Shown here piece by piece: positions 41,664 through 53,582 of a DNA stretch of 64,000 nt (positions are counted from its first letter, which is position 1; each line of letters opens with the position of its first letter). The notes beneath the pieces are model-generated. The model saw only the letters and a program-made list of their open reading frames with translations. It was not told the DNA's origin and did not search any database. Position numbers and translations under genes: made by a program. The stretch spans positions 31,378,176 to 31,442,175 of the forward strand of contig CM070723.1 in assembly GCA_036346275.1 (NCBI GenBank). Reading direction: 5' to 3'. The DNA comes from Otatea glauca. Lineage: Eukaryota > Streptophyta > Magnoliopsida > Poales > Poaceae.

Positions 41664-43058
41664 ACATGCCATTTGTATAAAACAAAGTACTTTTGCAAAC
41701 ATAGATTCAACATGATCAAAGGTTATGACTTGCCTTGTTGATCTAACGCTGTTGCTGAGTCTTGATCTTCAAATCCTCCGTTCGCTCCATCAAAATTAGC
41801 TTCTACCGAAAAAGAAAGCAATAAGTATAAATAAACAATAAACATAGGCACAAATAAACTCCAAATTAAAAATAAATATATCGGGAAAGTAGATCTTGAT
41901 TTTAGAAAAAATTAGAAATTTGAATCGGCTGAATCGGAGCTCGTATGAAAGAAACATGCACCTGGAAGATTTAAATTCAAGAGAGAAAGGATTTTCTAAA
42001 AATTTTGGAATTATTTTTCTAAAGAAAAATCAAATTATTTCATGCTAACGTCAGGGCTGATTTTCTAAAAGAAAAATAAATATGGAAAAAGGATTGAGAG
42101 GTTGACATGTGGGCCTATAGTCTATAGACCAGGTCCATGGCTCAGATCGAGAATACGGTAGACTAGGTTTACGGGAATAGGTGGCTGACTGGGTGGGACT
42201 AGTCGCATGATGACATGGCACACATGCAAGCGATGACGCAGCAGCTGACTGGGCGCTAGGGCTGACGTGGATGATGACGTCGACGGCCACGCTGATGCCA
42301 CATCAGCTTGGGATCGGCTTCGTCCTTTAGCGACCTAGGCTTGCCGCTGCTAGGGAAGATGACCCGGGTGATAGTGGAGGAGTGACGAATCGGGGCTTCG
42401 AAGGCACGGATCTAGACAAGGGCGTTGCGAGCAACTCAGAGACACAAATAGCGACGGTGGAGACACACTGGTGGTGGAGATCGGCGCGAAAGAAGAGCAA
42501 TGGCAACGACGGAGCTTCGTGGAACTCCGGCGAGCTCGCAAAGATCAACGACAACGTCTTGGTCAAAGGCGAGGATTCCTCGAGGCTTTTATAGCCTCGG
42601 GAGGCATGCAGGGCGTGGATGCCATGTGCGGCGATGTGTGCGGCTCGGACTCCATCTAGAATTAGGGTTTGCGGCGCAAACGGCGATGGGCTAGGCCAAC
42701 AGGCAACTATGCCGGGCGTGCGCGGAGACGAGCTACAAGAGAGAGGGCTAGAAGGCCGGCGGATTGGGGAACACCAAATAGGAATGGGCCGTTCAAGATT
42801 CGGTCCGAGAGGGATTTGAGAAATGAAAATTGATTTCTGATTTAAGAAAATTCTAGAAATTCAAATAAATAGCAAATAAATTCAGAAAAAAAAACACAAA
42901 AAATATGGAAAATTTTCTTATGTTTGATGTATAGGTTAGCAAAATTAAATCTTTTCCTTAAAGAAAAATTCAAATTAAGCTTTATTTAATTCGGGAAAAA
43001 TACAAATAGTTCATTTTAATTTTTAAACTCTGCAAAACTCAAAAATTACGGTGTTGCA
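41664..43058 (-). repeat. partial LTR, relative of the 21086-24043 LTR
   Basis: It matches 22572-24043: the text TTGTATAAAACAAA, GACTTGCCTTG(C/T)TGATCTA, TCCGTTCGCTCC, a GC-rich middle and the end ACTCAAAAATTACGGTGTTGCA all correspond. About half of the LTR, on the plus-strand left, is missing. Read on the minus strand it opens TGCAACACCG. It truncates the antisense gene of E1. Frames in its GC-rich part are spurious. Confidence 0.75.
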
Positions 43059-44003
43059 CACTTTCTACGTACGTCAACATCCGGATATTTATCGTTGGAG
43101 CGCTCTTTGTGATTTCTCTAAATTATTTTGTTGGTTTGCATGACTGTTGTGTACAGTTCGTAACGTATCATTGTTGTTGCTATGACTGTTAGTTTTCGTA
43201 GTTTATCTGTGTTTTACGTATATTCGTTACTTTCTTACTGGTTTACGTAGTTCTCACGTGCTTTACGTGAATTGTTTTCTGTTAACTCATTTACATATTC
43301 CTGTGATTAAAATAAGCATATAAGGGCACATATTAATTTCTAACTCGATTGAAAGTTGAAACCAATGGAGATCGATGTTAGATCGCCACAGCAAACTTTT
43401 TTTTTTTTTTTGCTGCGGGCCTGCGGCCATGAACGCAAATGTCTCTTCGGCTTCAAGCCACAAGCGATGGTGACGACAAGGGTGACACTTCATGCTAACA
43501 TTCGAGCTTAATTAGTCTTAGAGAAAAGGAAGGTCAATCAAAATCAAAAGCCATATGCAACTTCTGTCTGTTGCTTTGAACTTTTAAATACAACCAGAAT
43601 TCTTTGCATAAATCAGCTTTATTTGTTTCCAAGAGGACGAGTAGCCATGTTCTTTTTTGTTTTAGGATGTAGACAGAACAACGATGTTGGCATCTTCTAC
43701 ATTCAAGAATTCATGCAGTTGATAACATCATCTAAAAACTAGAAAACTCATAAATTCAATTCAATTTGACATGAAGTCATGAACAAACAATTCTTAAGAG
43801 TCTACACTGTTTACATCTTTTTATTAAAAATGATAACATAGTGAATATTTAGTTGAGAGATTAAATCTACTTTTTCAGAGCAAGTACTTAGTTATAATAT
43901 ATGTTCCTTTCAACCACAATTCTCTGAGCATATATAAATAAAGGGAATTGCTAGAGGAACTCAACTAGGTGCAGTGATGGCAGATGAAGAGGGTGTTGGA
44001 TTC
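43059..44003. other. unassigned sequence downstream of a plant gene
   Basis: No gene is seen. Bases 43065-43275 hold many TACGT/ACGTA words. A T-run lies at 43399-43411. This is the first clearly non-retrotransposon stretch to the right of the nested pile and includes the probable 3' end of the gene at 44004. Confidence 0.4.
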
Positions 44004-46383
44004 TTAGCAACAGAATGGACAACAAGAACACCAGGGAAACCATTTTGTGGTGGCTGGCGGTAGTTGTGGCGGTGCTGGTGTGGGAGCTTCTTCAGCTTTT
44101 GGTGCCTCAATTGCAGCTTTCGGTGTTTCCATCTCATCTTGCGGTTCTCTTGGCTGTGGCATCTGGGCGGTGCTTTGTCGGGCAAACTCTGGATGGTTGC
44201 CCCTCAAGGACCCACTAGTTCTCACATCCCCTGCCAATCTGGACAAATTAAATTGCAAATCAGATTGGGAAATTCACAGCACCATGGTTAAGAAAGCATC
44301 CGTTGAATCTTTCACCAAGTCAAAGAAAAGAAATATTATTAGTCTAATACTATCATTGGCTTTTTAGCGATGATGGGCAATATCACAATTCTTTAGTTAG
44401 TACGTACCGTTTTAACTATTAATACATGTCTTTCCTACCTAGGTGAACAATGTGGATTGTGGAGAATGCTGTAGGTCAATTTCAAAGAAGCTATTCATAG
44501 AGACATCAATTTGTATCCTCACACGGATGCATGCTACATGTTGACACATATGGAATTTATACTTCTTAGTACTATTCAGTAATTAGCTGTTTCACAAGCA
44601 GTATATCAACGATGATGCCATGATCAAGACTAAACTGAAAGCTTCGAGAGTTTTATAGCTAGTAAAAGTTGTGAGCTAATAGGGAGAGATGCCATACATT
44701 GGAAATGCAAAGCTTGTTGTGCTGCCATCAGACCTGTGTGACAAGCTATGGATATAATCTGTATTCTCATCCCCATACCGGTATGCTAGTCCATGCCCAC
44801 CCTCCTCCTTGGGAGCAGTAGGCTTCACCTTTGCACTGGCTTGTCCTGTTACCTTCAGCGCCACCTCACCTTTTATGGGGCTCGAGCCCGGGCTCTGCCT
44901 TGGTAACGGTGGTAATGGCGCCAATGGGTCATTGAGGTTAAGTTCACCTGACTTGCCATACAGGAACAAATGGTCCTGTGAAAAGCTTGCGTTCCCAACA
45001 TTAATACTGAAGAGAGATTCATTCGATGTGACACTCCATTCCATTGGCGTCGTCGATTTGGACCTTGCAAAAATAGAGGACGGGATTCTTTTTGGGTCTG
45101 GACACTCATTCGATGCCCTAGACATGGCCTGAACTGGTGGTGACTGCTTTGGGTCACTATTTGCATGACTCTCAGTATGTAAAGACGAACAATTCTGTTG
45201 CTTGATGTCTGCAATCCTTGCACCTTCGCTGCCACTTTCTGCTGGAGCACGCAAGGAGAATTGGCTGGCAAGCACTGGGCCCTCTATCTGAAAGAAACCA
45301 TCCTCATCTATGTCTTCTGATGATGTGGAAGATGAGGAGCAAACCCCCTTCACCTCAGCATGCTTGGATGCAGCCGGAGCCTGTGTGTCGGTTTCGACGG
45401 TGGTTGAAGAAGGATGGGTGCTCATATGTCCACTGTTCTTGTCTTCCTGTTGATGGACCATTATGTAGTGTCCAGGACAAGGGGACTTCTTGAGATCTGT
45501 TTCTTGCAACACTTCCTGGTCATGATAAATGGAAAACACAAAATAAAAAATGAAGTCTCCTTTGATATAATTATTTTCGCTAAATCTGAACTTGTGGAGA
45601 GCTTCTAAAAGGTATCTTTGGCACCTCGATTATCTCACACTGTTATGTTATTTGCTCATTGAGCAAACTCAGCGCCAATGTTTGCCAACTAATAAGCGAG
45701 CTCAGACAATATTATTAAGAAAAGACGGTACACTTACTAAACCGAACACACCAAGCAAAACTTCAGTTATTTGAACATTTCACCAAGCTTATTGTATATG
45801 AATTAATCTTTCGAGGATTAGAAAATTATTTAGATCTCCATGGATTTCATGTGATACTGCTATGTGTAATCTGTTGAAAAGAATCACTGTTTGTTTGAAT
45901 CTACGTATTTGTGAGAAGTAAAAATGAGAAAGCTGAAGGGCTACACATTTCAAGACATCAAATTTGTTTTTCCACCACAGCATAAGTCCTCATTTTCATG
46001 TCCTCATGGGACAAAATTTCTAAAGAAAAAGAATAATGCGATGAAAACTAAGTGAATAGGCATATGAATATTATACAAGATTGTACGTGATCATTTGATT
46101 ATGACAACCAAAAGGACAAGGCTTACCACTTTCACCAGAAGCATTACATTGAGATGGCCAGCAACTTCCAAGTCCCCAATCTCTGTTTTCTCGTCTCCCA
46201 AGATCAATCTATCCTAGCAACCAAACGAGGCAGATCAACACTGCACATTGCGAATAAAAAAGCAAGCAAAACAACAATGCTGCGAAATTAGTAGTTTTAT
46301 AGGAAAAAATAATATGAACTATCAAGTAATAAAGCACCAGGTTTACCTCTTTCCCCCCTGCAAACAAGTGCCTTCTCTTTGCT
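44004..46383 (-). CDS. spliced plant gene, Ser-rich protein with Cys-rich C-terminus, function unknown
   Basis: Minus-strand exons: 46213-46127 (29 codons, DRLILGDEKTEIGDLEVAGH), 45515-44698 (818 nt) and 44238-44004 (stop TAA at 44004-44006). Introns start GTAAGC and GTATGG and end AG, and the phases (0 and 2) agree exactly. A possible 37 nt exon at 46383-46347 (AKRRHLFAGGKE) also joins in phase; the first exon was not found. The protein holds a Ser/Glu-rich part (SSSSTSSEDIDEDGFFQIEG), a conserved-looking module TTPMEWSVTSNESLFSINVG followed by NASFSQDHLF, a SFAFPILAGD junction and the tail WFPWCSCCPFCC. A small plant-specific family with this module is remembered, but no function. The Cys cluster suggests lipid or metal attachment, by inference only. 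There are no stops, unlike its neighbours. Confidence 0.75.
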
Positions 46384-46971
46384 CTGAAATTTTTAGGGTT
46401 GTAAAAAAAAAGACAGCAACGAAGAAAGGTAAACTAAAATAAGAAATGAACTGCCTTGCAAAAAAATAGGAGGAGCAAATAGAACTACATACAAGCAAAT
46501 AAGGAATAATTGGTTTATGCGTGGAGTAATTTTGCCCACTCATTCCCATCTTAAGATCTTTTTTTGACTACCATTCCTATGCCATTTTCACAACTTAATT
46601 GTGAAAGAAGCAATGAGTGCTGGAGAGTAGCTACATGAAACTATAATTAGTCCATCATTTCCGACTTTCATGTGGATGCATGCGAACTTATGTGTTTTTG
46701 CATGGTCTAAACTGAGCATTTATTATAAACGACGTGTCCAGAGAGAGTAAATTTGAAGAATTTTTTTTAAAAATAATACATTTTTTAAAAGTAATTGCGA
46801 CGTTAATACGCCGGGGAAACAATTTACAAAATAATACTAGATCGGCCAACCGTTTGGCGAAATTAATGTAGTAGTCAGATGGTTCGGTGAAAACCATATT
46901 TTCGCCACACCGTTGGGCGAAAACACGTTAATTGCACCATTAGCACCTCTCTGATAGAGCAATCGATCGAT
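46384..46971. other. region upstream of the plant gene, no gene assigned
   Basis: A short minus-strand frame beginning MGMSGQNYSTHKP at 46549 could include a first exon, but its donor phase does not fit the 37 nt exon. It is AT-rich. Two copies of a TTTGGCGAAA word near 46855 and 46915 resemble the arms of the palindrome at 46972. Confidence 0.3.
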
Positions 46972-47073
46972 ACCAGCCTATTTTCGCCACATGGTATGGT
47001 GAAAATAGGTTATCGCCAAAACGGTTTGGCGACAACCTATTTTCGCCATACCATGTGGAGAAAATAGGCTGGT
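46972..47073. repeat. near-perfect 102 nt palindrome
   Basis: The arms are 46972-47022 and 47023-47073, both beginning ACCAGCCTATTTTCKCCACA when read inwards, with only a few mismatches and essentially no loop. Related GGCGAAAA words lie on both sides (46852-46922 and 47130-47150). The RNA of either strand would fold into a long hairpin. Confidence 0.85.
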
Positions 47074-47542
47074 TGAAACCGCCGCGGCCAGTGTTCGCTT
47101 CGACGTCGAAAAAAATAGCGGAGGCGCACTTCGCCAGATGGGCGTAAAAATAGCCGAGGGTAGAGAGCAAGCACCGGTATTTTGCGTTGATTTTATTAAA
47201 AAATTCACTGTAAGTTGTGAGCATTACTTATTAAAAGTCAGTATTATTTTGACGGGTGCTAGAATTGTATAGTTCAAAGTAGTGTCAATTAATTCGAAAA
47301 AATTAATTGTATTTATCGGTGATAATTAATGTAGTGTTGTACAAAATTATTTGTCAGTTAATTATTTTCGGGAAAAAAACCAAATTTCGTTGTACATACC
47401 TTAAGGAATTCATAAAACTGAGATACAACATAGGTACATACATGCCTTAGAAAAATTGATAAAACTGGGATACAACATGAGTCACAAAACTATACATTCT
47501 ATGGCCAGTCTTCGGTATAGGGCATGGTGACAAAGATAAAAG

Positions 47543-48335
47543 TCATCTATTGGTGGTAGTGCTTGAACGTTGAGGTCTAGGTGATACGAAATCGCCATCA
47601 TCATCGTCATTTGTATGCTTGGGAGCTAGCCCGCCTCTAGTGCTGGTTGAATGTCCTTTTGTATTGTTTCTTGAACGGCCTATTGTGGAAGTGCTTGAAC
47701 GTCGAGGTAGAGATGATACGAAATCGTCATCGTCATTTGCATAGTTAGGAGCAAGCCCCCCTCCAGTGGTGGTTGAACTTCCTCTTGAACTTGCTGTTGT
47801 AGCAGTACTGTGTCGATCTGTACCCCTCCAGTTAGATTCTCTTCTGTATCTTCAACACGAACCAGGCATGACACCCCCGCCAAAGAGCATATACATCACT
47901 AAGAATTCTGGGATATCTTTGTTCAGCAACTCTTCATCATCTGGGAATGCCTAACATACAAGACGAGCATACGAAGTAGTGAACTTATGTATAATGGTAA
48001 AAAGATTAGTAACGTCAACAAATATAAAATAACTAACCTAAATATGCTCTTCATACCGATCGGGTAGCATCAGTACTATCTTAGATCTTCTAGAGAATCC
48101 TATAACAGAAGAGTGGTTGGCTAATTCGCATACCCTGAAATACCTTTGACGCACCATTGCAAGTGCACCTTGAGGTCGTCGTACGCTACTCTTGCAATTT
48201 GGACACAACTTTACTTAGGTTCTCCTCCTTGAATGGATCGTCCTTCCCACCACAAATAATCTTCAACGTGTAATTAAGAGCTACGCTGATCGTATCAGGT
48301 GTCCACAAAAATGCTTTGCTGGAGGATCCAGCCAT
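47543..48335 (-). pseudogene. two-exon Myb/SANT-like gene, broken
   Basis: ATG at 48335, with TATAAAAGG about 55 bases upstream (48391). Exon 1 (48335-48038) reads MAGSSSKAFLWTPDTISVAL, then after two frameshifts AYDDLKVHLQWCVKRYFRVC and SRRSKIVLMLPDRYEEHI. Exon 2 (47950-47543) reads AFPDDEELLNKDIPEFLVMY, then a stop, then a Ser/Thr-rich tail. The order W-helix, a central helix with Trp and Lys/Arg, PDxYEEHI and NKDIPEF resembles the Myb/SANT-like domain (Myb_DNA-bind_3) found in plant transposon-associated proteins. The tail holds two copies of a module with GGLAP and NDDDD (period about 131 bp). One stop is TAG at the splice junction where CAG is expected; the other is TGA, perhaps from CGA. 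Confidence 0.65.
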
Positions 48336-48391
48336 GGTGAAGAAGTGTGAGTGGGAGCTGCGGTTATGTGCCTGTGGTTTGGCCTTTTATA

Positions 48392-49060
48392 GACTCGAAG
48401 TGGTGTATGGACTAAGTGTTGGAATGTAAGATTGAAACATACAGAGAGATAGAAAAACACTGGAGTGTGTAGTTAAGTCGGGCTAAAAAGGTAGTCGTGC
48501 ATAAAATGTGTTAGTACTGACAAAGCTGATGGTAGCGTGTTATCAAATCGGTCTAGCAAAACTGATGGGCTCGTGTTGTCAAATCGGCCTAAAAAAGTTG
48601 GAAGCATTGGGCAGTGTTGTAAGTTGTCACTGCAAAAGGTGATGGATCCGGGAACCTTATCATACTCCGAAACGACTAGTGAAAACGCCTGTTGGTAGGG
48701 CGATCGTCCGGTTCTATAATAGGAAACAATTTACAATGAACGAAATAACACGCGATCACAGCACAATAAATGGGTGTGAAATAGTAAATCATACATTAAG
48801 TGAGGAAGTATAAAAATGGATTTGGACAGCTAAGATTTTTTCTTTTATCGGATTAATGTTGGAATTTCAAGATTTTTTTATTTTTCTAATTAATGTGGAA
48901 TTTTCTAGCTTTTACCTTCTAGAATTAATGTGGAGGCTTTCGGAGGAGTCTCTAATTAGTAAAGATAAAGATGGTGGTTGTTCATGGTTGTATTTCTAGA
49001 AGTATCCCCTATTGTATCCTAGTAACTATTGTGTTTGCAATTAGGTTAGATGGCATATGT
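48392..49060. other. no gene seen
   Basis: It is AT-rich sequence beyond the TATA of the broken Myb-like gene, with no long frame in either direction and no recognisable repeat. Confidence 0.4.
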
Positions 49061-49064
49061 GCAT

Positions 49065-50279
49065 GGCCATACAAAGGCACATAATTTTGAGGGGAATGTT
49101 CCTGTGTACCGCTAGAACTGGGAGCAGTATGAGATATTTGTACCTTTGCAATTTAAAATAAAGCCTCTGTATGCCGTTGTCGATCATCATTTTGTAAAAT
49201 CAGCATAGGCCATCATTTTCTAAAATCAACATAAGCCCCTTTGTGACGAAAACTAGTTTGGTCCGATCTTCCGATGAGAGTGATAACTATGATTGATCGA
49301 TGTGACGTTGACTATGAGGCTACTTGACCGAGACAACCAAGTCCGTCCTGCAATCGCTACACCATACCCTTTGTCGTTATCAACCGTGCCTAACACAGTT
49401 GATCTTTCCTGCAAGCAATCGAGAATCAAGCAAGAAAGAAACAAGCATAGTCTGATTTGGAGGATGAAATATGAAGTTTTATTGAGTAATGGACAGGCCT
49501 GAAGTTGTCGTAGTTGGTCTACTCGATACAAGTACACAACTGATATTATCTGAACGAAAAACCAATCTAAACAAGCCTATACCCGTAAAGTGGTAGCCAG
49601 AAAGGATATAAAGGGGAGCTGACGTGCTCCAACAGGAGGGGGGCCAAACACAAGTAGAGTCGGATTCCAACTCTATTACGAGGTCCAAGTTGGCCCAACA
49701 GGTGGTGCAACACATTCCTTTGATGATTATGACATGTATACAATGAATTTGAAGGTGGGGAAAGATCCGATAGAAAGGGCTCATCGTCCTCTTCGATTTG
49801 AATACTTGAACATCTCAAACCGATTTTGTATGTGAAAGTTATGATCATTTTTCTTGGGGCTATTAAGTTATCTCCGAATTGGTCTAAAATTGAAATAGGG
49901 TCGCCCTGGACTTGTTGTGGTAGTAGTGCCGCTTTCCTCACCTTGATTCCTGAGTAGAATAATATCAAATGACTTACGTAGCAATCTATCCTCAATAGAA
50001 AAATTATGAACTCCTAGAAACGAGTTCACCTAATAATTCAATTGTCGTGCACATGTCCTTATCATATGTCCTTGCCTAGCATCTTGTGGAGTATTGTTGT
50101 TTGTATCCAAAAAAGTGATGTCCTCATCATCCTCCCCCTCTTGAAATGGAGTCGCCCTCGGCTCAAGCTCATCTTCTTCTACCAGGTATGACTTCAAATC
50201 TGCAATATTAAATGTGGGACTAACCCAAAAATCTGCAGGCAACTCAAGCTTGTATGTATTATCATTAATCTTTAGACAT
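49065..50279 (-). mobile_element. gypsy polyprotein 3' end and LTR, decayed
   Basis: On the minus strand the integrase C-terminus reads LKINDNTYKLELPADFWVSP, TFNIADLKSYL, an acidic EGEDDEDITF stretch and a TCARQLNY end (frame to 50030). Next come SHLILFYSGIKVRKAALL-like text and an LTR resembling G2: the block CTTGCAGG...GGCACGGTTGATAACGAC corresponds to the TGCGTGGTTGATAACC block of G2. The LTR-like part (49065-49510) recurs inverted at 61700-62055. Parts of gypsy upstream of the integrase C-terminus are absent. Confidence 0.7.
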
Positions 50280-50625
50280 TTTAGACATTTCAATCTTTGT
50301 CTATAGATCAGAATAGTCAACCATACTTTAAAACAGCTTGCTTCTACAGATTGCTGCTTCTCAGGGTAACCAGCCAAAAGCTGGTGTCAGGAGAACCAGC
50401 CAGAATAGTCAGCCATATCAGTACACCTACCTTTAGGAACCAATTCATCTTTTATGAATACTTTGATCCTATTTGAGATTAGCTTGTTAATATTGCTTAG
50501 GGCTACTCTGAGAAGCCAGCTTTTGGCTAGTTGCCCTGAGAAGCAGCAATATGTAGAAGCACATTGTTTTACACTATGGCTGACTATTTTGATCTATAGA
50601 TAAATATTGAAATGTCTAAAATACC
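50278..50625. mobile_element. foldback (MITE-like) element at the gypsy break
   Basis: The left arm 50278-50386 and right arm 50512-50625 are inverted copies with moderate divergence. Both run ATTTTAGACATTTCAAT, CTATAGATCA, a GTGCTTCTACA-like word, TTGCTGCTTCTCAGGG, then AGCCAAAAGCTGG, around a loop of about 125 bp. No transposase is present. No certain target duplication could be read. It sits at the point where the minus-strand gypsy text ends. Confidence 0.75.
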
Positions 50626-51187
50626 CTTGTTAATTTTGATGTCTTGTTTGTTTGCTGATTAAGGGCTAGCAAAATTGTTTCAGCTTTAACATGTCTTCAT
50701 GTAACGTAAATATACTCATGAAACATACTCAATATTAGCATTTCCAATTATGAAAAGTACTTTGTCACACCCTTTTCTTTGATTTAAACTTCACCAAAAA
50801 TTGTCTGAAATACCCTTCTTAGTTTCGATGTCTTGTTTGTTTGTTGATTAAGAGCTAGTATAAATGTTTTGGTTTTAATAAGTTTACATGAAAAATGTAA
50901 ATATATGCATGAAACATAGTTAACATCAGAATTTATAATTATGATAAATAAATGGTAGGACCTTTTTCTTTGATTTGAACTACACCAAAAACTGTTTGAA
51001 ATACCCTTGTTAGTTTTGATGTCTTGTTTGTTTGCTGATTAAGTGCTAGTATAACTGTTTTGTTTTTAACAAGTTGACATGAGAAATGCAAATATACACA
51101 TGAAACATATTTAAAATCGTCAATTCCAATTATGAAAAATAAATGGTTGCACCTTTTTCTTTGAATTGAACTTCACCAAAAACTATA
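50621..51187. repeat. three copies of a 190 bp tandem repeat
   Basis: The word ATACCCTT...TTGATGTCTTGTTTGTTTG starts at 50621, 50810 and 51001. Each unit ends with CTTTTTCTTTGATTTGAACT-like text and ACCAAAAA. The first unit begins in the terminus of the foldback element, and each later unit repeats a form of that terminus (TGTCTGAAATACCC). Confidence 0.85.
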
Positions 51188-53050
51188 ACCTCCACAAACT
51201 AGCCAACAGAAATTACCCAAATATAACAGGACACCCAATTCCTTATCATAGAATTGAATTGGATTGGATGTAATTACAACCAGAGTTCGCTGACAAACTT
51301 TACATGTTGTTTACAAATCAAGAAAGTAACATGTACAAGTGTACAACAATGGGCAATTATACTTCTTGTCACCAATAACTACAACAATAGGCTGTTGTTT
51401 TTCATCCACAAACCAAAACAACTAGTATAGTGCCCTGTCTTCCGGTTTCGTTTTCCCAGCACGTAATATATGTTCTTTTCCTTTTCTATAACGTTTGTTT
51501 CCTTTTCCTTAATTCCAGGATATTTGTTTCCTTTTCCTTGAGATGATGCTGGAGGTGGGGGGAGATCTGTTGTGGGCCACAGGGATGAGTTAGACACATT
51601 AAACAATGGCCATCGGATGTGGGTGAGTAAAGCTGAGGAAAGATCTGAGAGGTTAATTTTGATGGAGGCAAGTTTCTGGGGACGTTTCGCTGGGTGCATG
51701 AACGTTAGGCTATATCTCTAGTGGGGTGCATTATTTGGGGTGGACGTAGATAAAAATGCTTAGGTGCATTATAAAGGGGTATAGATAGGCAAATGTTCAC
51801 TGAGAAACCAAAACAATATGCAAAGTGCAGTTCATGTCACTTCTGGTTCAATGATCACTAATGATGAATCAAACAATTGCCTCATCCTAGGCAGCATCCT
51901 CCTAACACAAAAAATAATAATGGCACATTAGCATGGACATTAAAGCTAACAATAATCATTGCAATTATCCACACCTGCACATGTACAAATTAATTTTAAA
52001 GCACAAAGAAAATAAATCTTAGCATGCACTGAGACATAATGAACATCATGCAAAAAGAAGACACCGTGAAATCCATTCCAACCGATCAGGAACAACATTA
52101 GCTAAGTGTGAAGAAAAGAAAAAATATTCGGATTCATCTTGCATGCCAATTTCCAATTGCATACCACTACTAATTTGTTTTCGAAACAGTATCGTGCATT
52201 TTTTTCAGAATAGTATTTCATAGAAACTACTAATTTCCTTGTGATTACTACTAAAACAATTGGCTTCAAAAATTTAGATTTAGGGAAAATAACTAAGATC
52301 TACACAGGAGGGGAGTGGGCGGCAGCAGATTTACCTCGAGGCAGTGGGGGCACTGCATGTCAGGAGAACCAAAGAGGGGGAGGTGGCGAGATGTTGAGTT
52401 TGAGTATGATACGAATTCGTTTACAACTCCAACTTGGAGTTCTACTTCTACACAAAGAGCTCTTTATGTGCCCCTTTAAATATGTACCTGTAGTCCATAT
52501 AATAGAGAAAGGCAAGAAGAAGACAAGAGAGAGCCTCATTATAAACATCTCCTCATAGTCTTTGTGTATGTGTGATTTTTTTGAAAGGGTTTTTCACGTA
52601 ACACTTGTGTCTCTCATTCCTACATTTTTGTTTATTATTTGCGACAAGTAGTATGAGAGCACAAATCATTTGGTGATTTCTTGTACACATATGTGAAAAT
52701 GTGCCAAGGATTCCGCAAATCTTTGTAACGTCCGCACAAGGAATGCTAACAGGATTTTGTATTTCAGCTAGGTACACACATATTTGTACCAACAAATTTT
52801 GGATTTATTCTATATGGTGATTCTGAGGTGTGTTCTTTCGCTGCTAGGTAGAGACACAAAGCTTTCTCTATGGCTAGTGAAGATGCGAACCGTTCTTGCA
52901 CAGCTCTATTTGGATGACACTTTACTAGGGAACAACAAAATGCCCGCTACATGACACTTGAGGAGATGCTAAGAAAAAAATCGTAAGGCCTTATCTCAGA
53001 TTCATCTTCATCTATCAAATAATATTCTGTAGGAGGTTTTTGTGGAGAAG
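51188..53050. other. no gene recognised
   Basis: Short frames only. The text is AT-rich, with a small GC-rich patch near 52305-52390. Bases 52810-53050 look like degraded coding sequence but match no family I can name. Confidence 0.35.
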
Positions 53051-53105
53051 ATCATCATCGCATTATGGTTCAAGCTGGAGTAGATTTGCATGGCCACAGA
53101 TTTGA

Positions 53106-53582
53106 TCAGAAAGATGTATTTGAAGTAGAAGCTTTATGCGCACAAGATGGCAGAAGGGGGGTCATTACTGAACCACCTAATAGCATCCAAAAAAGTAGCC
53201 TCGCGTTGCGTTCATTTTTCTCCTCTATAATCCATTTGCCCTTAACCTCGTCCCACAGCCGATTCTTCTGCTCGGCGCTGACTTCCTTCCTCCAATCCTT
53301 AATCGTTATGGGCACTCTCTCCCTCACCAATTGACCGAGGAATGACCGGTATCGCCCCTTGTACTTGGGAGGACCCGTGCAGACCCCCGTGGCATTGAAG
53401 TGGAGAACCTGTGGTGTTCTCTCTGTGGCCCCTTTGTTTGGTCCTCGGGCCTTCCTCACCTTACTCGGCCCCTCAACATTTGGACCTTGGCTCGGCCCCT
53501 CAGGAGCACCTTCTACTCTGTCTGGCGAGGAGCTGATACTCTCTAATTGTGACATTTTGAGTTTCTTATCTGATAAGGTCAT
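53106..53582 (-). CDS. CACTA (En/Spm) TNPA-like protein, fragment
   Basis: An open frame of 158 codons carries KVRKARGPNKGATERTPQVL, GRYRSFLGQLVRERVPITIK, DWRKEVSAEQKNRLWDEVKG and KWIIEEKNERN. This order (RGP... start, SFLG, WRK, LWDEVKGKF) is that of the plant transposase family Ptta/En/Spm (PF03004). In En/Spm, TNPA binds subterminal repeats and works with the TNP2-type transposase. The predicted start follows a 400 bp module (53758-54165) also found before TNP2. The frame closes early in SCAHKASTSNTSF, and the usual long C-terminal part is not seen, so it is probably truncated or its later exons are lost. Confidence 0.7.
   Translation of the reverse strand: MTLSDKKLKMSQLESISSSPDRVEGAPEGPSQGPNVEGPSKVRKARGPNKGATERTPQVLHFNATGVCTGPPKYKGRYRSFLGQLVRERVPITIKDWRKEVSAEQKNRLWDEVKGKWIIEEKNERNARLLFWMLLGGSVMTPLLPSCAHKASTSNTSF

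Noticed and set aside
42051..42819. Frames in the GC-rich part of the partial LTR
   Set aside because: They match the LTR at 21086-24043 at DNA level and have no shared frame or domain.
43065..43275. Cluster of ACGT words as a promoter
   Set aside because: It lies at the 3' side of the only nearby gene and has no TATA or transcript evidence.
46343..46549. First exon of the plant gene starting MGMSGQNYSTHKP
   Set aside because: Its possible donor gives phase 0, while the next candidate exon needs phase 2; kept open but not annotated as coding.
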